DNA of 64,000 nt from Chloranthus sessilifolius (lineage: Eukaryota > Streptophyta > Magnoliopsida > Chloranthales > Chloranthaceae). This document shows, in pieces, positions 11,192 through 22,174 of this stretch. Location: the NCBI GenBank assembly GCA_021018995.1, contig CM037591.1:9306001-9370000 (forward strand). The letters run 5' to 3'. Numbering within the stretch: position 1 is the stretch's first letter; each line of letters begins with the position of its first letter. The position numbers and the translations under genes were made by a program. The notes below the pieces were generated by a model that saw only the letters and a program-made list of their open reading frames with translations, was not told the DNA's origin and made no database searches.

Positions 11192-11693
11192 GAGAAGCTG
11201 AAATGGACGTGTGTTTTGGTTGTGGAATGCATGAACATTGGATTAAAGATTATCCACAAAAGAAGATCGTTGATGAAAAGGGTGCACCCCTTTGTTACTG
11301 TAACAAAAGAAGATCGTTGATGAAAAGGGTGCACCCATTGTGGGTTCTTTAGTTGAGAGGATGAATGTTCGGGATTCATAAATCGGACCGTCAGGAACGA
11401 TGAAACGGTTCACTTGGATGACCCACGTCCTCATTGCTACTGTTAGAAGCAATCAACTCTGTGAGTTTCAAACTCTCTCAAAAATCTCGAGCGTAAGTAC
11501 TTTACATGCTATCAATGTCGGTACTTTAGCTTGTTAGACGAAAGTTCTCGAACCTCGGCGCCGACGTCGAAGTTGGAGAACATTGAAAGGGATGATTCAA
11601 AATTAAAAATGACGGTAGAGATTGAAGAGCTCGCCAAAACAATTGAGGTGACTACGTCAATAAGTAGTAAAGGAAAAGGAAGCCTTCCTTGAT
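11192..11693 (+). pseudogene. Degenerate CCHC-knuckle plus GRF-like zinc-finger fragment
   Basis: Plus-strand translation shows CFGCGMHEHWIKDYP, a zinc-knuckle-like CxxC...H block. About 220 bp later come HCYC and, after roughly 20 residues, RKYFTCYQCRYFSLLDE, which resembles the GRF zinc finger (CxC...F..C...C.FF.W.DE). An acidic, Lys-rich tail follows to 11693. CCHC and GRF fingers occur together in plant proteins that bind single-stranded DNA or RNA. A 29 bp direct repeat (AGAAGATCGTTGATGAAAAG core, at 11261 and 11308) lies between the two fingers. No intact reading frame spans both. The protein family is uncertain. Confidence 0.4.
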
Positions 11694-12050
11694 TTAGGAT
11701 TATCTATATATTTTGGTTAGCTTTATCTATGACTGTTCAATAATTTTTCGCTATTACAAGCGAGTCACCAAAGTTTTTTTAATTTCTTGAAAGTCATTTA
11801 TAGAAGTAAATGTAGTCTACTACCATAATATTGTAAAGGTGCGTACTAGTACAAACATTTTTCGATTTTTGTTTGACTGCTATGGATATACATGCAACGA
11901 ATGTGGCAGATGAGATGATTAAAATTAAATAAAATTATTGATGGGACTCAATAATAATGAAAAAGTAAAGCAGATTTTTGGTCTCTAATAGAAGCCGAGG
12001 TATATTATCATGCATATATACATCTGTCTGTGAACCAGGGAGTCTTCTTT
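11694..12050. other. Intergenic, no gene seen
   Basis: AT-rich, without a long open frame or clear repeat. Confidence 0.5.
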
Positions 12051-12079
12051 CAATTTGGTGATATTCAATGTATTCTTCA

Positions 12080-12985
12080 AAGGTCTACTGGACTCACATG
12101 AGTCTCTATGGGACTTTTAAGAATCCGTTAATGACTCATATGAGACCTAGTACACGTAAATTGGTGATTGGTATATTAATGTTATCAGACAATAACATGA
12201 CTATTGAGACTTACTTGCTCTTACATGTAATATCATAAGCTCGTACATTAATGTCCGCAGTGTTTAACATAACTGATGTCATTAACTATCAGATTCGGAG
12301 CATGCAGGTCTCATATGAGACTCACTTAGACTTGTAAGAGTCAGTAAGTTACTCATATTAGACCCATTATGAAAAATGTCTATTGGTACTTCACTACATT
12401 CAATATGTTTAAAATATATGCAGCATCAATTTCATTAAAATATCATAAGTACGTGCAACATGTAGGCAGCGAAACATCTAAGACATAATGGAGTCTAAAA
12501 ATGCTTGCCATCCACAAATTCACAATATTAGCATTGATTATCACAAATTCATTCAAGATCCCTATGGGTCCATCAATGTTATCAGTGTTTAACATGACTG
12601 ATGCTATTGATTATCAGATTTAGATTCAACATGTCTCACATGAGTCTGACTTGGGACCAAGTCATGTAAAATCCTAAATTTTCAGTGCCTCTCATGTGTA
12701 AAACATGACTCTCACGTGAGTGTGGGAAAGTTTTGGATCATTGAGGACTCATATTAGACACAGTTGGTCTTATAAGAGTCAGTAAATGACTCATATCAGA
12801 CCCAGACATGCAAAATCCTTAATTTTTAGTGACTTTGATGAGTACAACATGACTATCGCGACGTTAGAATAAGTCTTGGAGCAAACAGGACTCACATGAG
12901 ACCGACTTGGACCTATAAGAGTCAGAAAATGACTCGTATCAGACACATACACTCAAAAAACCCAATTTTTAGTAAACATCGAAAA
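12080..12985. repeat. Degenerate repeat array with GACTCATATGAGAC-like cores
   Basis: About four diverged copies (near 12090, 12309, 12745 and 12890) of a unit reading roughly ACTCACATGAGAC, then ACTTGGACCTATAAGAGTC, then AGTAAATGACTCATATCAGA, then AAAATCC and AATTTTTAGT. The cores are near-palindromic. It lies just beyond the 3' end of the MULE passenger gene. 12986-13237 is featureless. Confidence 0.55.
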
Positions 12986-13618
12986 TATTCAATTTCTATT
13001 CATAAATACCTACATTAATGAAATAAACATAGTTGTTTCTGACAAAACTACTCATAACAGACGTAATGGAGTATAAAACTTTAAATCGCCCACAAATTCA
13101 CATATTCATCATACAAATTTAGAAATTCAGAAACCACTGCCATCCCAGAAATTTACAACTCTAGCATATAGTTTTATAGATTCAGAAACCATTGCCATCC
13201 ACTATCGAAATGTCATGACCAACATAACACTATTGACGTGTTTGAGTCTGGTAGGTTAGAATATCTGACACGCATTGCGTTCGAAAAGCAACTATCTCTT
13301 TAGCTCCAAGCCGGAGCCTTTCTTCTCCCTCGACCATTATGTCTTCAACGTATTTAAGGATGAATAGTGCACGGTCCACCGATCCTCGATGCTATTTTGT
13401 ACGATCTTTTCTGAAGGATACTGGCCACGGTAGAGCTTTATCGAGTGCATCCTCCTTTCCATTCTGGTATAGAAGCCGCGAGAGATGGGAGGCCTGAATG
13501 GAAACGAGTACATAAACACAAAGTACATAACTTATATATGAGAAATAAATTAATAGAATAAATGACTCACTTATTTGTTTACCAAGGCATGCATGTGATT
13601 TTTTCACATGCTTAAAAC

Positions 13619-13834
13619 CAAGGATGAAAATTTTGACCGAAACGACCGAAATTTGGGTCAAAATTATTGGTTTCGGTCCCCACCGAAACGATAATTTGGA
13701 ACCAAAATTTCGGTCATAGAATATATGGGAATGAAATTTTCGGTCAAATTATTGGCTAAAATTTCGGTTTTCGGCCAAAATTTCAGTTTTGGTCCCTTCC
13801 GAAATCGAAACGAAACCTGAAATTTTGATCCTTG
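13619..13834. mobile_element. hAT-type MITE, 216 bp
   Basis: Starts CAAGGATGAAAATTTT and ends AAATTTTGATCCTTG, giving terminal inverted repeats with outer CAAGGAT/ATCCTTG. It is flanked by perfect 8 bp duplications, CTTAAAAC, at 13611-13618 and 13835-13842; 8 bp is the hAT hallmark. The inside is made of TTTCGGT/ACCGAAA repeats and has no coding capacity. It lies in the Ulp1 gene between the His/Asp part and the Cys part. Confidence 0.85.
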
Positions 13835-15024
13835 CTTAAAACTGGCTTTGCCGATGGGTCTTGTAGTAAAATTACTTTCTCTTTGAGGTCGACGCTCGCT
13901 AACGCATAGTGGGAGCTATTTTCGTTGTGCAACGGAATTAAAACTTATAGATGTAATGTCTAAGTTATGATTAGCGATGGGTCACTCATATTACATAATA
14001 TTAATTATATGAGTAGTGAATAATAAATTTCTTCCAAAGAATAAATTACAGTTATCGTTGCACAACGGGCAGCCACATGTTTGAAGTTGAGTTTGCAGAG
14101 GAAAGGAAGGCAAGAATGATGAAACCTTTCATCGCCCTCCCAAACGACTATTTTTTATCGCTCCTCATTAGTTTCACGGTATATCGAGTCATTTTTTTAA
14201 GCCTCTCAAATTTCAGGACCTCCTCCTTGAGCAATTCCTGCATTGAAATGCACTCATTTAATAATTACCAGTCACAACTTGTAGGACTCAAGGAAATGAG
14301 TGCGCGAGATAAGTGCTCACCGCAAACATAATCGATAGAATATACACGATATGCGAATTGTGTTTGCAGTATAGTCCCATCATCATTACATTGAGCACAT
14401 CGTCCTCCACCTCCTGATTGGGCCTAAGACTCTTAATAAGGGTGAGACTTATCTGGAGCTCCTCAACCTTAGACACCATGAATCTATAAATTAAACAGAT
14501 TATCAGATTTGTGAGAGGATCATCAACAGATAAATGGTAAATTAAATATCGACTTGCTTAAGTAAGATATATTACTTATCAGCTATGTTCGACAAGCCCC
14601 AGAAAAAAAAGGCAAATTCATTTCCTCCCTCTTCTGTCATATCTTCCATCTTCTTCGCTTCATCAATTTTTCGCCAAATTTTGGCAGCCAGCTGGGCCTC
14701 ATCTAATGAGGGGCAGTCTGATAAAAATATTTCCTTCTGCTTCTTGATAACTATAGACGCTTTTCCTAACTTCGGCTTTACTTCCCCTTACTTTTCAGCT
14801 TAGTCCTCAGCCTTTTAGCGGATAAGGTAGTCATGTCATCCTGTCGCTTACCCCTTTTCTCCCGTACCAGACACTGCTGAGCAAGGTTGAGCTCAGCTAA
14901 ATGTACCCTTTTCATTGTAACCTATAGTTAAACAAATCCCAATGTTACTGAAGGGTCAATAAACATTATGGAAATATGACAATGTCGCATAAAAGTAGAT
15001 AGAGGACTGCATGGGCAAGTGCAG

Positions 15025-15663
15025 TTAATTCAAAATAAATACCAGCTCTCCTACAACAATACTCGCACTGACTTCTCCTCTCTCTTCAACTTCGGTTGTC
15101 GCATCGTCAACTCCCTCTCCAACCCTATCTTCTTGGTCATCTCCAACTCTCTCAAACTCTTTATTTCCTCCAATGTCATCTCCCTCTATGCCCTCTCTCA
15201 CCCTCTCTTCTTGGTCATCTCCATCTCTCTCAAACTTTTTATTTCCCCTAATTTCATCTCCCTCTATGCCCTCTCCCACTCTCTTCTTCGCCATCTCTAT
15301 CTCTCTCAATCTCTCTACTTCCTCCAATCTCATCTCCGTTTCTTCCCTCTCCCCTCTCTCTTCTTCGCCATCTCCATCTCTCTCAAACTCTCTACTTCCT
15401 TCAGTCTCATCTCCTTCTCTGCCCTCTCCATTTTCGATTCGCTCGCTTTTTTCTAATGTCGACTCAACAAACATAACACATTTCAACAGCATCAAATTAT
15501 GTTTTTTGAGGACTTTGATTGACTTAACTTTCTTCTCAACAATCGCGAGAAGGGGATGAATCGACCTTGCCTCTACTTCTAATGCTTCAATCCTAGCAAG
15601 AAGTCTTCTTTTTATCTCAGAATCTCGAAAACCAGTGCCAACCGCAGCCAATCTCGACTGCAC
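15025..15663 (-). CDS. Charged coiled-coil exon of the MULE passenger gene
   Basis: An uninterrupted minus-strand reading frame of 212 codons. The first half is helical and Leu/Lys-rich (RRLLARIEALEVEARS). The second half contains three to four imperfect repeats of about 28 residues ending in FERDGDxxEERVxEG, with strong Glu/Asp/Arg content. This is typical of the linker between DUF1985 and the Ulp1 domain. The opposite strand is open too, but its Ser/Leu/Phe-rich product is a shadow. The ends of the exon are not defined by clear splice sites. Confidence 0.5.
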   Translation of the reverse strand: MQSRLAAVGTGFRDSEIKRRLLARIEALEVEARSIHPLLAIVEKKVKSIKVLKKHNLMLLKCVMFVESTLEKSERIENGEGREGDETEGSREFERDGDGEEERGEREETEMRLEEVERLREIEMAKKRVGEGIEGDEIRGNKKFERDGDDQEERVREGIEGDDIGGNKEFERVGDDQEDRVGEGVDDATTEVEERGEVSASIVVGELVFILN

Positions 15664-15879
15664 ACTATACTCATCGACATTGATATCATCATCTTCTTCC
15701 TCTTCCTCATTACCTTCTCCATGTATACTCTCATCATTTCCTTCTTCTATTTCTCTTTTCCTTGGTACTTTTTTTGGATTGTTCGATTTATGAAGTCTAG
15801 GTCCCTTTGGTGGCTCAAGATCTCCAGCGACAACCTATAGTAATAGACATGTGTATATCATTACTATATTAAATGTGAA

Positions 15880-16320
15880 GGGTCAGTCCTCTAATGATCT
15901 GATATCAGTATATTAAGGCTTGTCTAAAATCAGTCCTTTAATGGTCTGATATAAGTACTTCATTAAATGTCTGATAAATGTATTATATTAGAACTTTATT
16001 GTCTAATATCAGTCATTTAATGGTCTGATATCACAAACATTAAATATTTGATATCAATCCAATAATGGTCTGATATCAGTACTTTATTAAATGTCTGATA
16101 TTAGTCCTGTAATGGTCTGATATCAGTATATTATTAAATGTCTGATATCAGTCTCCTAATGCTCTGATGTCAATAGTTTATTAAATATCTGATAAATGTT
16201 TGATATCAAAACTGTAATGTCTGATATCAGTCCTCTAATGGTTTGATATCACAGACATTACATGTCTGATATCAGTCCTGTAATGGTCTGATATCAGTAT
16301 TGATCTTGTTCATAGAATAG
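15880..16320. repeat. CTGATATCAG palindrome array 1
   Basis: About a dozen copies of CTGATATCAG or one-base variants, spaced roughly 20-45 bp, with linkers such as TCCTGTAATGGT and TATTAAATGT. It falls between the DUF1985 and coiled-coil exons of the passenger gene, so it is probably intronic. Confidence 0.8.
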
Positions 16321-17219
16321 TACCTAGAACTTCTGAAACTTCTAATAATAGAAGTTCGCATCGGAGCGTGAAATCTTTAGAGGCATATATTTTAAGAGCA
16401 GTGGCCACTCGTCACATGCATTCTTCACTTTACCCGACGAAATTTGAGGAACATGCTCGAACGCCCATGTAACACAATAGCGCAGCTTATAACACAATAC
16501 CTCTTACTACCAAGAGAACGCGTGGTTGTATGTATGGAATCAATCAAGTAAGCGTAAACCACATCCCTCCAATTGTGGCCATTAAACGTGCAAAGATCAT
16601 TCATGAGATCAATGTAGTCCCAATCAATCATGTGGTGAATTTCGGAGAGAAGGAAGTTTGCTAACATGTATAAGTTCCCGAGCCGGATGAAGTCTACATC
16701 GGATAGGCTTGGTGAAGCGAGGGCTGACTCAAAAAGATCCCTCGTGACCAACTGCCTCGCTGCCACTTTACCAAATAAGCGCTCTCTGAAAGTAGGTACA
16801 CCCTCAGGATCTGCTGGCACTGATGGTATTTCCGATGCAGAAGGGGCCCAAACTTTCAAACCTAGAATTTTACTCACGTCGGTCCAGAGAAAAGGACTAA
16901 CATACTCTCCAATAATGAAAGTCTCCTGTTCCAAATCGAATCCTCTAACAATAGCATGCACAAGCTGCCTGGATTGCGTGAGGGATTAGCTAATTAACCA
17001 TAAGTATTGGAAATTACTTGAGGAGAGGAGGAGCTCTTTCCTGTCACTACTTAATTGACAGTACCATTGGACCAATTTCTGATAGTTTATTGCACCTTTG
17101 ATAACCTGTCTCTCATCCTCATCGGCTTTCCATTTTCCTTTCCTCAACCATTTTGTCATTTTCTTATTAACTTAAAATCAGAACTAAATATCTGAAATTA
17201 GAAGATTGTAAGGTGTTAG

Positions 17220-17830
17220 ATGACTAATAGGAGATTGAGATAAGACATTATAATATATTAAAAGAATGATGTGAGAATATTAAAAGACTGATATCAGACA
17301 GTAATATACTGATGTGAGACACTGTAGAACTGATATTCAGATTAATTTAAGCAGAAAACTATATTCTGACCTGCATGAGTTATAAAATTCTATAAATTAC
17401 TGATATGAGATCATTCAAGGACTAATATGAAATAATAATATACTGATGTGAATATGAAGGACTGATATCAGACAATAACGTACTAATGCTTATCAGTACA
17501 TATATCAGACTCCTTTTCAGTATTAAACTATATTCTAACCTGCATGAGTAATCTGAATGTTATAAATGACTGATGTGAGAACATTATAAGACTGATATCA
17601 GAAAATAATATACTGATGTGAGTCAGTGTAGGACTAACATCAGACTCATTCTCGAAATTAAACTGCATTCAGTCCTGCATGAGTTAACAGATACTAAAAA
17701 GTACTAATGTGAGAACATTCATGGACTGATATCAGACAATAATGTACATATGTGAGACTATGCATGACTGATATCAGATAATAATGTATTGATGCTTTTC
17801 AGTGCAGGACTGATCACTCCTTTTCAGTAT
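17220..17830. repeat. CTGATATCAG palindrome array 2
   Basis: Repeats of the form ACTGATATCAGACAATAATG(T)ACTGATGTGAGAC. They share the palindromic core with array 1 but have different linkers. The array lies between the transposase 3' end and the passenger gene start. Longer blocks also repeat, for example TTTTCAGTATTA...CTGCATG, three to four times. Confidence 0.75.
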
Positions 17831-17989
17831 TATACTACATTCTTAGCTGCATGGGTAAAGTTATCCGATTCACATATAATACGCATCAGAGATCAATATA
17901 TATATTATACATCAGAGAAAAAAAATATTGGATTATCCAATAACATTACAAAGTACAGTGGTCGTACAATGAGAAGCCGTACATTGTCC

Positions 17990-18660
17990 GACGATATACT
18001 TATTACAATGTTCTATACATGCCTCACCACTTTTCTTATTTAATATCCTACTTATTATAATAAGTTTGGGGCTTAGCAAAATTAGACATTTTCTTTCTAT
18101 ATTTTTTTTACTGTGGTCCTTGTCAAGTGCAATGATTGTGTCCATCGTCAACTTCCCATTTTCCTTTCCTCAGGCGTTTCTTCATACTCAATTTACTTTT
18201 TAAGGAGACCTGGATATCTGAAATAAGACCCACCTTCAGACATATGAGTAAGTAAGAACAAGAAGAACCGATGACATTATAAGAATTGATATAAGACAAT
18301 AAAGTGCTGCTGTCAGATAATAAGGACTTATATGAGAGTTAAAATAATACTTTAAACTTCATTTGTCCCCTGCATGAGTAAAGTTCAAGAAGTAAATATG
18401 ACATTAAATTACCGATGAGAGGCATGTTAAGCAATTTACATAAGACATAAGAGAACCTCTTATGACATTATGGGCTGATTAAATAAATGCCTACCGATGT
18501 TTTATACATTCCTCACTATTATTACGATTAAATACCCTACTTATTACAAGTATCTCACTTACCATAATTAATTATTTTGTTTTACATTTTTTCGACTGTG
18601 GTCCTTGACAAGTTGAACGATTGTGTCCCTCCTACTTACAAGTTGTATAATACATTCTCC
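17990..18660. repeat. Direct duplication of about 500 bp spacing (17990-18190 and 18490-18660)
   Basis: The two segments share, in order, TATACAT(G/T)CCTCAC, AATA(T/C)CCTACTTATTA, then ACTGTGGTCCTTG(T/A)CAAG and GATTGTGTCC. Read on the minus strand both encode a GHN-containing stretch like the transposase C-terminal zinc knuckle. The first copy also runs into sequence resembling the start of the passenger gene (RLRKGKWE). Confidence 0.6.
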
Positions 18661-20207
18661 GTTTCTTTTCAAGTGTAAATTTCAACCTCCTTTTTCGTGG
18701 GCGACCTAGGGGGTTCTTGCAGTGAGGGAGGCGAACAACAGGACTAACATGCTTGATGTGTCATTGAGATTCGTCTAGAGTCGGTTCGATTGGCTTACTG
18801 TATGTCTCACAATACCGTGCATCATTTCACCATTCCTCACAATATATCGATGGATCTGCATTACTCCAACGAATGACAGCCATCGCATGATTACAAGGGA
18901 GGCCTAAAATATCAAAACATCGACAAGAACAAGACCTCTTATCTAAATGTACATTGTACTTAAATGTCGATATTGATACTTCAAAAATGTTGGGTGATGA
19001 CGGTAGAACTTGACAAAACCTAGCTGCTTCGTCAGCCTCTTCTAAGATATCAGATGCATATGGGCTTCGACAGCTTTTGACCTTTTATAGCTCTGTCATG
19101 AAAAAGTTGGGTAACTTTCTTCCTCGTTGCTTCAATGACGACTATTATTAGTAAACCTCTAGCATGAACTAGGATTTTATTCAAAAACTCAGATATGTTT
19201 GTACTCGAAATATCGTATTTACAAACAGGGAAGAGCGCTCTAGACCACCTCCATGGTTCACTCTGCCGAAGATATTTTACACTAGCAGGGCTCACTCTAC
19301 CGAAGATATTTTGCACTAGCAGGGCTCACACCCTCAAGTTTCGTTAGTAGGTCATCATATTCTTTTACGGAATATGCATGAGCAATAGGCCAGAGTTGAC
19401 TCTACAAAGCCGGATTCCTAAACTTCTCCCTGAAGTTCTTGACAATGTGAAAGAAGCAAAACCTATGAGTGGCATTGAAAAATAATTTTGGAACCGTCGA
19501 TCTAATTGCATCCGTATGGTAAAAAATTATGACAATTGCTTTATCATCATCCATGATCGCTTCTCGAAGACATCGAAGAAACCATTCTCAAGCATCTTTT
19601 ATTTCACCATCAACTACAGCAAAAGCAATGGGGAACAAACCGTTGTTGTCATCGACACCTGTCACAATTAGCATCGGGCAGAGAAATTTACCTTTCGAGT
19701 GTGTTCTGTCAATCGAAATTATGGGCCTCAATGTTCTTCTATATCCATCGATAGAGGGACTGAATGCCCAAAAAAATCTAAGGAATGAGTCATCATACAA
19801 ACATTGTAGTTTCGTGAAGGCGTCGGGATCAAATCTAAGCAATTCTGCAATATATGAAGGGAGATTAGCATAAGACGACTCCCAACCACCCCTAATATTA
19901 GCCAATGCTATCTCTTTCGCCTTCCACACTTTACGATAGGTTATTATAACCTCCCAATTTGTTTGGATTTTAGAGATAATTTTGACAGACGCATAATCAG
20001 TAGCGTCCTTTAATATATTTATTATTTTAGAAGCTACCCAATCACTTGAGGCTTGTTGATGACTCTCCTTTTTTTGTATAGCTACACTAAGTTGACCGTC
20101 CTTGTGTTCGGAATTCATTGTTTTAATTACAAAAGAATCACCACCGACGTTGCCCCTACTCGCACAAATATGCCATGGATAAATATTGTCCTCACATCTA
20201 GCAGTAA
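18560..20207 (-). pseudogene. MULE transposase, catalytic and C-terminal part
   Basis: Mutator-like transposase, which cuts and moves the element. Minus-strand blocks in order: ARCEDNIYPWHICASRG (end of the MuDR DNA-binding domain), TYRKVWKAKEIAL, SYANLPSYIAELL, RPIISIDRTHSKGKF (first catalytic Asp), NNGLFPIAFAVVDGEIKDA, YHTDAIRSTV (second Asp), HRFCFFHIVKNF (C..H motif), SSTNISEFLNKIL (catalytic Glu region), and CSCRCFDILGLPCNHAMAV (SWIM zinc finger, about 18870-18935). A GRPRKK tail (near 18690) and a knuckle-like EGHNRSTC (near 18620) follow. It has at least one in-frame stop after KDA, and a 34 bp tandem duplication near 19290 that shifts the frame. The Athila-like insertion separates it from its N-terminal part. 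Confidence 0.85.
19259..19326. repeat. 34 bp tandem duplication in the MULE transposase
   Basis: Two adjacent 34 bp units (CACT...AGCAGGGCT) that differ at two positions. 34 is not a multiple of three, so the duplication breaks the transposase frame. It looks recent. Confidence 0.85.
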
Positions 20208-21612
20208 TGATGAGTAGTAAAATATGATGATATTTTACCCCTAAAGACTCGCATTTAGCCATCCGATGAATGCTATCTAATAGGATTTATGAAGTTTTAT
20301 GAGTTTTAGGTAAAATTGGTCATTGGATGCATTAAGGGGCATAAAAGAATGCAAAGTAAACAAACACTGGAATAGTGAAGCAAAGGACATGCTGGACCCG
20401 AACTATTTGGTTATGTCGATCAATCGACCCCCTAAGGTCGATGCATCGACATAACGAAGAGGATTTAAATTTAAAATTCAAAGTTAAATCAGGTCAATTG
20501 ATCCACCACTTAAGTCAATCAATCGACCAAGTTCAAAATTTGAATTCCGACCAGAAAGATATTTAAGAAAAAATCTGAGGATTCGAAGGGATCTTCCCTC
20601 GTTATATTTTTGCTTTTGCTTTGAGTTTTTCTAGGGCATTCAGTCCTAGTTGTTCGAGTTTTTTGTTATTCATTTCCTTTAGCTTAAAGATTTAGACTAG
20701 TTTTAATTTCTGCACTTCCGAAGACGGATTGTACCAGAATTAGATTAAAGCTTTTTGTAAATTTTGTTAAAGCTCTACACGGTACTTTAATATTTATGTC
20801 AATTTACTTTTTAATCATGTTGTTCAATCCCATCATGTGTGGCTAGTTTAATTAAGGATGGGGGCTAATGAATTCCATCTGAGGTATTTATTCATAATAA
20901 TATAAATGTGTGATGATGATGTTAGATCATTTTGTGGAATCTGTTGTTATTATTTGTATGGATATCATCTCCTCGCCATTTGAGATATGGGAGCCAATCA
21001 TGTCCCGTGATCTCAGATTTGCAATGGTGATTTATTCTAATCTATGTTATCTCATGGTAAATTCTACCACTATCTGAGGTGTGGGTGTTAATCATACACT
21101 CATGGGATATTAATTATACATCTCCTTGATCTCAGATTTGTAGTATGGAATTTACCCAGAGATTTAATTCTGAGTGCTATCTAAGGTGTGTGTTAATCAT
21201 ACACTCATAAGATGTTAATCATATATCTTCTTGATCTTAGATCTGCACTTTAGAACTCATGAGCATTCAGGTCCCGTGCTTGAACATAGACATCTTTTGT
21301 GAATCTAATATCTTAATCACAGATTTGTATTGCACGAATGACAAACCTACGATGAGAGGATTTAGTATCCCAATCCTTATCTTTTATTATTTATTTAAAT
21401 TTCAAGTTTTTATTAGTATTTATCTCATCATTCAAAACTCTCAGACTTGTTAAAGTAGTAAATGCTGTGATAGATTTGTGGTAATTCTTTTGGTTAGTTG
21501 TGATTTTCGTTTTTAATTTTCTGACCAATCCTCATGGGAACAATCTCGTACTCAGCACCTACTATCTGTAAACTGATTCGTGCACTTGCAAGTACAATTA
21601 ATTTTTACAATA
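20208..21612 (+). repeat. 5' LTR of the Athila-like element
   Basis: Begins TGATGAGTAGTAAAATATG. Ends in TTTTTACAATA before the primer site. Contains an imperfect hairpin at 20411-20454 (19 nt arms, 17 matching) around TCGATCAATCGACC. Matches the 3' LTR along its whole length. Confidence 0.85.
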
Positions 21613-21617
21613 AGTTT

Positions 21618-21637
21618 TTGGCGACGCGGTCGGGGAT
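21618..21637 (+). promoter_or_regulatory. Primer binding site of the Athila-like element
   Basis: TTGGCGACGCGGTCGGGGA, a few bases after the LTR, resembles the common plant Ty3 primer site TTGGCGCCGTTGCCGGGGA with several changes. A gap between LTR and primer site is usual in Athila elements. Confidence 0.6.
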
Positions 21638-22174
21638 TGGGCGTAGAAATTCCATAATTTTTCGGAAGTAGAAAATTAATTTTTGAAATTTCTGTAGATT
21701 TGAATAAGTATTTTTATTAGTTTCGAAAAAAAAATTTTGAAAAATTGAAAAATATTGAGGTTGATCGATCAAGCCAAACACTTGATCAATTGACTCTAAA
21801 AAAATTCACACTCTTCCTTCTTCCTCTCTCTTGCATAATCCGAATTTTTGGAATTTCAAAATTCGAATTAAAAAAAAAATATTCAAAAATCAAATTTTAA
21901 TTTAAAATTCTCGATTAATCGACCTAAACCATCGATCAATCGAAGACTGTTCTCGATCGATCGATCTAAACCCTTGATCAATCGAACTTAAAAAAAAAAA
22001 TCTGAAATCAGTGCAGCTTGTGTTGAATACTTGTATATGTGTATGCACACGAAGTCTTCTAGAGAGAACTCTTTAGAACCTTTCAATTCTGAGATCGAGT
22101 GAACTCGTCGTTCGAAGCAAAAATAGATCAGAGCAGGACAAGAAGCCCGAATTAAAACATTAATTCAACTTGAG

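Larger units (their letters stand above)
13238..17160 (-). pseudogene. DUF1985 / Ulp1-like (C48) cysteine protease gene, MULE passenger
   Basis: Multi-exon minus-strand gene. The likely start at 17160 gives MTKWLRKGKWKADEDE, followed by a candidate intron and the DUF1985-like exon 16961-16425 (FIIGEYVSPFLWTDVSKILG, then WDYIDLMNDLCTFNGHNWRD). Then come a charged coiled-coil exon at 15663-15025, short exons near 14890-14590 (LSDCPSLDEAQLAAKIWRK) and 14331-14077, and the protease part. The latter has IPLHNENSSHYALASVDL with LLQDPSA (His and Asp positions, 13940-13857) and VDRALFILKYVEDIM (13380-13336). The usual DCG catalytic cysteine motif reads DRA, so the protease looks dead. Ulp1 enzymes remove SUMO from proteins; the role of such genes in MULEs is unknown. 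Exon borders are partly guesses. Confidence 0.6.

Noticed and set aside
15173-15559. Plus-strand Ser/Leu/Pro-rich frames over 15019-15559
   Set aside because: They mirror the charged minus-strand coiled-coil exon; low-complexity composition marks them as shadows.
15880-16320. Possible CRISPR array
   Set aside because: Repeats are short, degenerate palindromes with irregular spacing in plant DNA; no cas genes and no unique spacers.
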